From the NCBI GenBank assembly GCA_003141335.1, contig PLLR01000022.1, positions 13,244 through 77,243 of the forward strand: a stretch of DNA of 64,000 nucleotides, read 5' to 3'. The first letter of the stretch is position 1. Each line of letters starts with the position of its first letter. Below, in pieces: positions 1 through 7,972 of the stretch. Origin of the DNA: Methanoregula sp. (GTDB taxonomy: Archaea > Halobacteriota > Methanomicrobia > Methanomicrobiales > Methanospirillaceae). The notes beneath the pieces are model-generated. The model searched no databases. It saw only the letters and a list, made by a program, of their open reading frames with translations, and was not told where the DNA came from. A program made the translations under genes and the position numbers.

Positions 1-232
1 AATCAATTCCCTGCATCAGCACCGCTTCAGGTCCCGCAGGCTCCATGACGAGGGGGAGGTCGTAGGCTTTCACCTGCTTTAAGAGTGCAGCAAGGTTCTC
101 TTTTGTCACGTTGAGCGTGCCCGAGAGCATCAGCGCATCGGTGCCGCTGGCGGCGATCGCATCGATATCACCGGGCCTCAACTGTTTGTCAGGATCGAGT
201 TTGGTCACGTGCACCCAGTCTTTCCATTTCAT
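1..232 (-). CDS. Geranylgeranylglyceryl phosphate synthase (PcrB/GGGPS family), N-terminal part, truncated by window edge
   Basis: Own reverse-strand translation from ATG at 232: MKWKDWVHVTKLDPDKQLRPGDIDAIAASGTDALMLSGTLNVTKENLAALLKQVKAYDLPLVMEPAGPEAVLMQGID; TKLDPDK, SGTDALM.SGTLNVT and YDLPLV.EPA are GGGPS signatures. Not in the ORF track because it has no stop in the window. Confidence 0.85.
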   Translation of the reverse strand, partial: MKWKDWVHVTKLDPDKQLRPGDIDAIAASGTDALMLSGTLNVTKENLAALLKQVKAYDLPLVMEPAGPEAVLMQGID

Positions 233-408
233 CGGTATCACAGGTACTTGGTTTTTCTTGTCAATAAACCGATGGCATTCCCTAAAAACAAAAATGACAG
301 GAAGAGTGTGCGAGGGGAAGCAGAAGAGAGCATCCAAATAAAAAATTGCACGCAGAAAATTGACTTCCTGACCGAGGGCGTTCCTGCATTGTCGCTAAAA
401 CCTCCGGC

Positions 409-3237
409 TCAGATCTGGATGATTTCCGTATCCTTCCTTTTCTGTAGTATTGCCTGGAATTCCTTTACCTTCTGTACCGGGATCGTGCTTTTTTCCGCAA
501 CCTCTTCTGCATCAGCCAGGAGCAGGGCTGTGGCATTGATGATTCCTGCACGGGAGAGGTTCTCAATTTCGGCACTGGTAATCCCCCTGATGCCGAACAG
601 TTCTTTTTTGCCTTTTTCGATCTGGAGTTTTGTGAATTTTTTCGGGGCAGGTTTATTCAGGTATGCGCAGACCAGGTCCACATGTCGTTGCACGGTTGCA
701 GGGGACATGCCGGCGAGTTTGCTCAGGCTGGCAAGGGGGTGGTTACAGAACATCTCCGGGTCTGTTATGCCCGCTGCAATATATTTTTTTAAGCTGACCG
801 CAGGGATGCCGATATCTTTGAGGAGCTGGCTATAGTAGAGGGTTTTTGCTTCAGTAAGGATCTGGTCAGTCTCCGTATCACTGACCCCGGCTTTTTTCAA
901 TGTTGCAGCATCGGCGTGTGCGAGCCCGGAAAGTTCGGTGATCCCCAGTTCCCTGAGAGCAGTGAAGATCTTTGCCGAGCTGCGTCCTTTTCTTGGTACC
1001 AGGTGTTCACGCATGAACTTGCGGCATTCAGAACGACGACGGAGTTTTTCCAGTACTAACCCGGCGTCGCTGATGAGCTGGTGTGCAGTCTCCAGAGGGA
1101 TGTCAAGCCGTTTTGCAAGAGGTTCGGGGCTGCTGCGTGAGATTTCCGCCACGGTGTAGATGTGCTGTGCCAGGATCTTTTTTGCCAGGGTTTCGTTCAT
1201 CGACGGTATCTCGGCAAGGGATTCCTTGTTTGAGTTGAGGTGGTGGCAGAGCGGGCAGCCGATATCCCAGGGACGGGCACCTTTCCGGACAAGGCGGACA
1301 AAGTTGAGGTGGTGTTTTTCGCAGACCTCATCAGTACGCACCGCAAAACCCCATTGCGCCATGGGGAGCCCGATGTTGAACGAGCATTCCGGGTAGCGGG
1401 AACAGCCGATGAACTGCGTATTGCCCCGCAGGTGTTTTATGGCAAGTATACCCCCGCAGACCGGGCATTTCCCCAGGTTCATCTCTTCTGCTGTCCTGCC
1501 CCTGATATCCTCACCGATCACGGTTTCGTTTGCCTCAAGCTGGTCAAATGCACGGTGCAGCATCTGGCGGGATTCAAAAATCACATCTTCCCGTGTCCGT
1601 TGGCTCTCCTTGATCTGCTGCATGTGCACTTCAATCGTCTGGGTCATGTCGGGTTTTGTGATCATGTCGGCATGCTGCTCTAACGATTCGGTGACCACTC
1701 TCCCGACCAGCGTCGGGTGAAGGGGAGAGCCTTCGACATATTTCCGTGAAACGAGTTTTGCGATCACTTCATGGCGGGTGCTCTTTGTGCCAAGGCCCAG
1801 TTCCTCCATCCGCTGGATCAGTTTGCTCTGGGTGTATCGTGCAGGAGGCTGAGTCTCTTTCTCATCGAGCGTTACCTTCTTTATCGGGAGATGTTCACCA
1901 TTGGCAAACGGGGGCAGGATCGTTTCCTGTGCCTCACTGAACGGGTAGACGGTATGCCAGCCCGGTTCGATAAGCTGCCCGCCCGTAGCGGTGTATTCCT
2001 CACCACCGGCAGCGAACAGGATCTTTAAGGTCTTCCAGCGTGCATCCGGTGCAAGGGTGGCGAGGAAACGGCGCAGCACGAGCTCGTAGATCCTGAACGC
2101 ATCATCCCCCAGTGCCTCGCGGGTTGCGGTACCGGTCGGGTGGATGGGCGGGTGGTCGGTGGTGAATTTTTTACCCCGTGTCGGGACAGCCCGGCGGTTC
2201 GCTGTTACCCACTCCACGTCTTTTTTAAATGGGGAACTCCGGAGGGTCTTTAAGATCCCCTCGATGTCCAGCGAGGGGGGATAGACCGTGTTGTCAGTCC
2301 TCGGGTACGAGATGAAACCGTTCATGTACAGGTCTTCTGCAATCCGCATCGCGTTCGCTGCCGAAAACCCGAGCCGGGCTGCAGCAACGATATAGGTTGT
2401 CGTATCAAAGGGGGAGGGTGCCCTGTCCTGTTTTTCTCCGAATTTGACCTCGGTGACTACAAGAGGGGCTTTTGTCCGGTCGCGGGCATGTTCCGCAGCG
2501 GCTTTGTCTAAGAACCGCCCATGCGTGTGCCGGGCTTCAATCCGTTCACCGGACTTTTCGGTTTCCAGCCAGAGCTGCCAGTATTTTTCCGGAACAAACG
2601 CTTCGATCTCTTTCTCCCGGTCAACGATCATGGTGAGAGTCGGGGTCTGCACCCGTCCAACGGACAGGATGTTCTGCCCTCCCCTGCGGGCAGCAAGCGA
2701 GATGAAGCGGGTGAGGGAAGCCCCCCACATCAGGTCAATGGACTGCCGTGCCTCGCCCGCTGCCGCAAGCGCAAAATCCAGTTCTGTAGTATGCGAGAAT
2801 GCGGCTTTCAGCTCCTGCGGGGTGATCGCGGAGAACCGGGCACGGTCAATAACCACCCTGGGGTTGACTGCCCGGATCAGCTCAAATGCCTCTTTTCCTA
2901 TGAGTTCTCCTTCGGTATCATAATCCGTGGCAATGGTAACCCGGTCAGCCCGCCTTGAGAGTTTCTGGAGGAGAGCGACAATCTTTCGTTCTGTCGGGAT
3001 CTTGATGGTCTTTGCATCGATCAGGCTTCGCGGCGTAGACTCTTCGCTGCGCCAGTTTGCATAGCCGGGCACAAAGTCAATCTCGACAACATGGCCCCGC
3101 AGCCCGACGGTCGTGGTGTCGCCAAAACTGTACGTGGACACGCCCGTGTCCTTGCTTTCAGCAATCCTTTTTCCTTCACCCAGGATCTCTGCAATGCGGC
3201 GTGCCGATATGTTCTTTTCTGCGACAATCAGGTGCAT
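409..3237 (-). CDS. topA: DNA topoisomerase I (type IA) with zinc-finger and long HhH-rich C-terminal region
   Basis: Toprim start MHLIVAEKNISARRIAEILG, active-site region MNGFISYPRTDNTVYP, CPVCGG...CSRYPEC zinc finger. Confidence 0.93.
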   Translation of the reverse strand: MHLIVAEKNISARRIAEILGEGKRIAESKDTGVSTYSFGDTTTVGLRGHVVEIDFVPGYANWRSEESTPRSLIDAKTIKIPTERKIVALLQKLSRRADRVTIATDYDTEGELIGKEAFELIRAVNPRVVIDRARFSAITPQELKAAFSHTTELDFALAAAGEARQSIDLMWGASLTRFISLAARRGGQNILSVGRVQTPTLTMIVDREKEIEAFVPEKYWQLWLETEKSGERIEARHTHGRFLDKAAAEHARDRTKAPLVVTEVKFGEKQDRAPSPFDTTTYIVAAARLGFSAANAMRIAEDLYMNGFISYPRTDNTVYPPSLDIEGILKTLRSSPFKKDVEWVTANRRAVPTRGKKFTTDHPPIHPTGTATREALGDDAFRIYELVLRRFLATLAPDARWKTLKILFAAGGEEYTATGGQLIEPGWHTVYPFSEAQETILPPFANGEHLPIKKVTLDEKETQPPARYTQSKLIQRMEELGLGTKSTRHEVIAKLVSRKYVEGSPLHPTLVGRVVTESLEQHADMITKPDMTQTIEVHMQQIKESQRTREDVIFESRQMLHRAFDQLEANETVIGEDIRGRTAEEMNLGKCPVCGGILAIKHLRGNTQFIGCSRYPECSFNIGLPMAQWGFAVRTDEVCEKHHLNFVRLVRKGARPWDIGCPLCHHLNSNKESLAEIPSMNETLAKKILAQHIYTVAEISRSSPEPLAKRLDIPLETAHQLISDAGLVLEKLRRRSECRKFMREHLVPRKGRSSAKIFTALRELGITELSGLAHADAATLKKAGVSDTETDQILTEAKTLYYSQLLKDIGIPAVSLKKYIAAGITDPEMFCNHPLASLSKLAGMSPATVQRHVDLVCAYLNKPAPKKFTKLQIEKGKKELFGIRGITSAEIENLSRAGIINATALLLADAEEVAEKSTIPVQKVKEFQAILQKRKDTEIIQI

Positions 3238-3244
3238 TTTGTCC

Positions 3245-4693
3245 TTACACCTCCCGGTTTTTGAGCGCCTCGGTGAGTATACGGTTCAGCTCGCCGGGAT
3301 CTGCTTTGCCCCGTGTCTTTTTCATAACCTGTCCCATGAGGAAGTTGATCGCCCCGCTCTTCCCATTCCGGTAATCCTCGAGTGCTGTTGGATGTTGTGA
3401 TATTGCTTCCTCAACCGCTGCAGTCAGAAATCCTGTGTCCCCCGCTGTTTTGGCAAGGTTCAGGCGCACTACAATGGCAGCCGGCGTCTCGCAGGGCTGG
3501 GGGTTCAGGCGCTGGTCAAGCATGACCCGCAGCACGTCAATCCCGCTTTTGTCAGTGATAGTATCCTGCCGGAGAAGATTCATGAGTTCGGTGACACCGG
3601 CTGCATCCACCGCATCAATAGTCATATCCCGGTAGTTCAGCTCACCGATGAGCGTATCGGCAATCCACGTGGCGGCAAGGGCTGAGAGCCCTTTTGGATC
3701 AGGGGCGACAACCTTTTCATAAAAGTTTGCCAGCCGGAGTTCACCGGTCAGGGTCCGGGCATGGTTGAGTGAGCACCCGTATTGTACGATGAACCGCTCC
3801 CGCCGTGCATCCGGGAGTTCGGGGAGAACAATCCCATCAACCCATGACTGCACGTGAAGCGGGCGCAGGTCAGGTTCAGGGAAATAGCGGTAGTCGTGCT
3901 CCTGCTCTTTGGAACGGGAGGACTGGGTGCTTCCGCTCGCCTCAAGAAAGTGCCGGGTCTCCCGGTCAACCTTCTGCCCACGGCGGATCAGGCTCTTCTG
4001 CCGGGTGATCTCAAACGTCAGGGCTTTTTCCACCCCTTTGTACGAAGAGATATTCTTGACTTCCACACGTTCACTTCCCCGGATTGAGATATTGGCGTCA
4101 ACCCGCAGCGATCCTTCCTTTTCAGAATCAAAGACGCTGAGATACTCCAGCGTGGCGCGGAGTTTGTTCAAAAACTTCCGGGCCTCCTTGGGAGAGCGCA
4201 TATCCGGCTCGCTCACAATCTCGATGAGCGGGATGCCGGCACGGTTGTAATCGACCAGCGAGTACTTGCCCCGCTCGGTGTTGCCCATATGCACGAGCCT
4301 GCCCGGGTCCTCCTCGACATGGATACGGGTCAGCCGGATACGTTTCTCCCCTCCTTCGTCCCCTTCTATCTCGATGTACCCGCCTTCTGCCAACGGTTTG
4401 TCGTACTGGGTGATCTGGTACGCCTTGTCAAGGTCAGGATAGAAGTAGTTCTTCCGCGAGAACTCCGATTCGTGGAGTACGGTGCAGTTCAACGCCTTTG
4501 CTACCCGCATCGCATATTCGATCGATCGTTTGTTGAGCACCGGCATCGCACCGGGCAACCCGAGACAGACCGGGCAGACATGCGTATTGGGACCGTCACT
4601 GCGGTAATCGGTTGAGCACCCGCAGAAGAGTTTGCTCTTCGTATCGAGCTGGCAGTGCACTTCAAGGCCGATAATGACCTGGTTTTCGGTCAT
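3245..4693 (-). CDS. gatB: Asp-tRNA(Asn)/Glu-tRNA(Gln) amidotransferase subunit B
   Basis: IGLEVHCQLDTKSKLFCGCS, VCPVCLGLPGAMPVLN, DYRYFPEPDL. Confidence 0.96.
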   Translation of the reverse strand: MTENQVIIGLEVHCQLDTKSKLFCGCSTDYRSDGPNTHVCPVCLGLPGAMPVLNKRSIEYAMRVAKALNCTVLHESEFSRKNYFYPDLDKAYQITQYDKPLAEGGYIEIEGDEGGEKRIRLTRIHVEEDPGRLVHMGNTERGKYSLVDYNRAGIPLIEIVSEPDMRSPKEARKFLNKLRATLEYLSVFDSEKEGSLRVDANISIRGSERVEVKNISSYKGVEKALTFEITRQKSLIRRGQKVDRETRHFLEASGSTQSSRSKEQEHDYRYFPEPDLRPLHVQSWVDGIVLPELPDARRERFIVQYGCSLNHARTLTGELRLANFYEKVVAPDPKGLSALAATWIADTLIGELNYRDMTIDAVDAAGVTELMNLLRQDTITDKSGIDVLRVMLDQRLNPQPCETPAAIVVRLNLAKTAGDTGFLTAAVEEAISQHPTALEDYRNGKSGAINFLMGQVMKKTRGKADPGELNRILTEALKNREV

Positions 4694-4694
4694 T

Positions 4695-5996
4695 TCAGGT
4701 CACCTCCTGTTCGTAGGCATATGCGACATCGATTACGCGCTCATCTTCAAACGGCCTGCCCATGATCTGGAGCCCGATGGGCATGCCCTCAACCTTCCCG
4801 CAGGGGACTGAAATAGCGGGAATACCGGCAAGGTTGACCGGGACCGTGAGGATGTCGGAGAGATACATGGACAGCGGGTCACTCTTCTCCCCCAGTTTAA
4901 AGGCAACCGTGGGCATCGTGGGTCCTGCAATCACATCCACTTCAGAAAAGATGCGGGCAAAGTCCCGTTTCACGTTCTCACGGGCGACCTGTGCCTTTGC
5001 ATAGTACTTCCCGTAATATCCCGACGAGAGTGCAAACGTCCCGAGCATGATGCGGCGGCGGACTTCGGTGCCAAACCCGGCCCTGCGCACTTCCCGGTAC
5101 GCATCATGCCAGGACTTCTTTGTGTCAGCCGCCGGGCCATACCGCACGCCGTCAAACCGTGCAAGGTTGGAGCTTGCCTCGCACGTGCAGGTGACGTAGT
5201 ATGCGGCGAGCGCGTACTCCATGGAAGGGATGCTGCACGGCACGGTAGTCGCACCGAGTTCTTCAAGCCTGCCAATGGCGCTATTCACCACGGTGGCAAC
5301 CTTCGGGTCAACACCGGCCCCAAAATATTCCCCCGGGATGCCAACCTTTAACCCTTTGATATCAGCCCGGGGTGTGTGGGTATAGGGTTTGTTATAGGAA
5401 GTGGAGTCGCGGCGATCATAGCCGGCAATGACTCCCATGAGAGTCGAGACATCGGTGACGGTACGCCCCATGGGCCCGATCTGTTCGAGCGAGTTTGCGT
5501 ACGCGATCAGCCCGTAGCGTGAGACCCTGCCATACGTTGGTTTTAAGCCTACAATGCCGCAGAATGCCGCAGGACAGCGGATGGATCCACCGGTATCCGT
5601 GCCAAGTGCCATCCGCACCATACCTCCTGCGATGGCAGCGGCACTGCCGCCGGATGATCCGCCCGGCACCCGACTGGTATCACAGGGATTGAGCGTGGGG
5701 CCAAACGCGGAGTTCTCGGTGGTGGTTCCCATACCGAACTCGTCCATGTTCGTCTTTCCCACAATTGCCGCTCCCGACTGCATGAGGAGCTCAACAACAT
5801 GAGCATTGTAGGGCGGGATGTAGCCCTTGAGGATCTTTGAGGCACAGGTTGTCTCGATCCCTTTGGTGGAGATATTATCTTTCACGGCAACGGCAACACC
5901 GGTAAGCTTCCCTGGACCGTACGTGACTTTTTTGCAGGTGGTGAGGAAGGCGTTGTACCGGTCATCCGGTTCAAAGCAAATCTCGTACCCTGCCAC
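4695..5996 (-). CDS. gatA: Asp-tRNA(Asn)/Glu-tRNA(Gln) amidotransferase subunit A
   Basis: Amidase signature GGSSGGSAAAIAGGMVRMALGTDTGGSIRCPAAFCGIVGLKPTYGRVSRYG. Confidence 0.96.
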   Translation of the reverse strand: MAGYEICFEPDDRYNAFLTTCKKVTYGPGKLTGVAVAVKDNISTKGIETTCASKILKGYIPPYNAHVVELLMQSGAAIVGKTNMDEFGMGTTTENSAFGPTLNPCDTSRVPGGSSGGSAAAIAGGMVRMALGTDTGGSIRCPAAFCGIVGLKPTYGRVSRYGLIAYANSLEQIGPMGRTVTDVSTLMGVIAGYDRRDSTSYNKPYTHTPRADIKGLKVGIPGEYFGAGVDPKVATVVNSAIGRLEELGATTVPCSIPSMEYALAAYYVTCTCEASSNLARFDGVRYGPAADTKKSWHDAYREVRRAGFGTEVRRRIMLGTFALSSGYYGKYYAKAQVARENVKRDFARIFSEVDVIAGPTMPTVAFKLGEKSDPLSMYLSDILTVPVNLAGIPAISVPCGKVEGMPIGLQIMGRPFEDERVIDVAYAYEQEVT

Positions 5997-6265
5997 TACA
6001 TCACCCGTGGCGCCTTGATAAATCCGTCTTCCTGTGCAGCAGCGTTCCGCAACACATCCTCCTGCGAAAGTGAGGGTTCAACCACGTCCTCGCGCAACAC
6101 GTTGCAGAGATCTCGGGTAAATGCCTGCTCACCCCTGACCTGGTCAAGCGTATCAAAGTATTCAAGGATTGCATTGAACTGGTGAGTAAAGGTTCCCAGT
6201 TCACCGGTATTGATGCCGACGTCGGCAAGTTCTGCGATATGGTTAACTTCGTGTTCAGTGACCAT
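5996..6265 (-). CDS. gatC: Asp-tRNA(Asn)/Glu-tRNA(Gln) amidotransferase subunit C
   Basis: VNHIAELADVGI...F..QFNAILEYFDTLDQV; immediately upstream of gatA. Confidence 0.92.
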   Translation of the reverse strand: MVTEHEVNHIAELADVGINTGELGTFTHQFNAILEYFDTLDQVRGEQAFTRDLCNVLREDVVEPSLSQEDVLRNAAAQEDGFIKAPRVM

Positions 6266-7259
6266 GTTCCACCCTGCTGATCTGGTCTATGTAATCTTGT
6301 ATGGACGATTTATAACCATTTTTTCGGGCAAGCTTCTGCAGCACCTTCCAGACCCCGCTCCCGTACTGCATCGCTTTCTTCTCGTACCATGCGAATTCCG
6401 GCGGAATGTGGCGTTCTGCAACCTTCCTGAGCGGGATCTTGCGGTGTCCTCCCTGTACCTTCTCCTGAGCAGGAATCGCGCGTGCAGCGCGCACTACCCG
6501 CACGTCCATATAGGGCATGGACAGGTACGTGTCATGGAGTGCGGCCACAGCCTGGTCACGGTCTGCCTGCTCTTCGAGCCCGAGAAAATCATGCTCGAGA
6601 TCGGCAGCGAGCGTTGGTGTTTCAAGATAGCGGGAGTATCCCCCGAAGAGTTCGTCTGCCCCCTGCCCGGTAATGATACGCTGATAGCCGTGCTCTCCTG
6701 CCCATCGGACGACAAAGTACAGGGTCAGCGCGATGCTCACATTGACCGGATCTTTTAAGGGGATCGCCTCGATGACCATGGGAAGTGCAGATGCAATCTC
6801 TTTTGGCGTGATCGTGACATACGTGCAGGAGAGGTTGAGGGTATCAGCTGCATGACGTGCCTGCCGGAGATCGTGGGACTCTTCAAGACCCACTGCCACG
6901 CACTCGCGCCGGGCCAGATGTGCGACGAGCGTTGAGTCCACGCCGCCCGAGAGCGCAGTTACTCCCTCGTCGCCGCGCAACCGCACTGCGGTAATAATCG
7001 CCTCTTCAAGCGGCAGATCCGGAACGGTGGGAGTGATCTTCCCTTTGATCTCGCCATCGCATATGAGGGTCCCTTTCGGGCAGTTGCCCGGCATGATCCC
7101 GAAATGATCCCGGGCCCTGCACCCGCTCCCGGCCAGGAAGAATTCCCCCCCGAACCTGAGGATCTCTTTCGGGCGGTCTTTTACGATCTCCCCGATCTCC
7201 CGGACCGGGAGCCTCTGCCCGTCGACTTCAACCCATCCGGAAAGTTTTAGCGAACTCAT
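6255..7259 (-). CDS. Asparagine synthase-like protein (synthetase domain, no N-terminal glutaminase domain)
   Basis: PP-loop ALSGGVDSTLVAHLA and GQGADELFGGYSRY; starts MSSLKL with no N-terminal catalytic Cys2. Confidence 0.8.
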   Translation of the reverse strand: MSSLKLSGWVEVDGQRLPVREIGEIVKDRPKEILRFGGEFFLAGSGCRARDHFGIMPGNCPKGTLICDGEIKGKITPTVPDLPLEEAIITAVRLRGDEGVTALSGGVDSTLVAHLARRECVAVGLEESHDLRQARHAADTLNLSCTYVTITPKEIASALPMVIEAIPLKDPVNVSIALTLYFVVRWAGEHGYQRIITGQGADELFGGYSRYLETPTLAADLEHDFLGLEEQADRDQAVAALHDTYLSMPYMDVRVVRAARAIPAQEKVQGGHRKIPLRKVAERHIPPEFAWYEKKAMQYGSGVWKVLQKLARKNGYKSSIQDYIDQISRVEHGH

Positions 7260-7593
7260 TTAGTAACTCATCATTCTTTGATTGTCCACAATCTATACCC
7301 CTCGCGTTCTCATTAAACGTATCTTTTCGGAAAATACTAACGATTAACGGATCAGGCATAGGTGGAGGTGCAACGTTTTGTACTGGTGATCAGGGTTTCT
7401 TTGAAGATAAAGGGGGATTCTTTTTCCATGAGTCAGGTAACAAGACATGATTTTTTTTGTAAGGACAGGAAAAGAGATACAATCTTTTTTTTTAGTTGTA
7501 CGGTTAATAGTTCAAAGCGTTAGGATATCTTATGCCCGGCCAAATTCACCGGACTTAATATATCAGACCGCGATTTTAGTACCAGGTACCTGT

Positions 7594-7678
7594 GCGAGGG
7601 TAGGAAAGCCCGGCCAACTCCGATGGACTTAAGATCCATTCCTGTAGAGGTTCATGCGTTCGAATCGCATCCCTCGCA
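7594..7678 (+). tRNA. tRNA-Leu (anticodon UAA at 7630-7632), no encoded CCA
   Basis: Acceptor stem gcgaggg/ccctcgc, anticodon stem-loop atgga-cttaaga-tccat, long variable arm, T-loop gttcgaat. Confidence 0.93.
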
Positions 7679-7972
7679 TTTTTGTTTTCGCGGGTAAATT
7701 ATATATTTAATAGTAACTGTTGCCATGCAACACCGATCAGGGGCAGGATCAGGATAGATAATTGTGTGTGGAATACCTATTGTTCAAACGTTTTCTCGTA
7801 GGCATCTTCTGAACGAAACGATAAGGAAAGACAATTTCACGTTTTTTGCAAAAATCCTCTGGAACTCTTATAAAACTTAAAATCAGATTAAATACATATA
7901 TGCCTTGCATCCATACTAATATATATAAGGGTTAATGAAAATATACAATTTACCTGTACGTGGGGCCTTTTT

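Noticed and set aside
7447-7632. 61-aa plus-strand ORF
   Set aside because: Ends inside tRNA-Leu and has no support.
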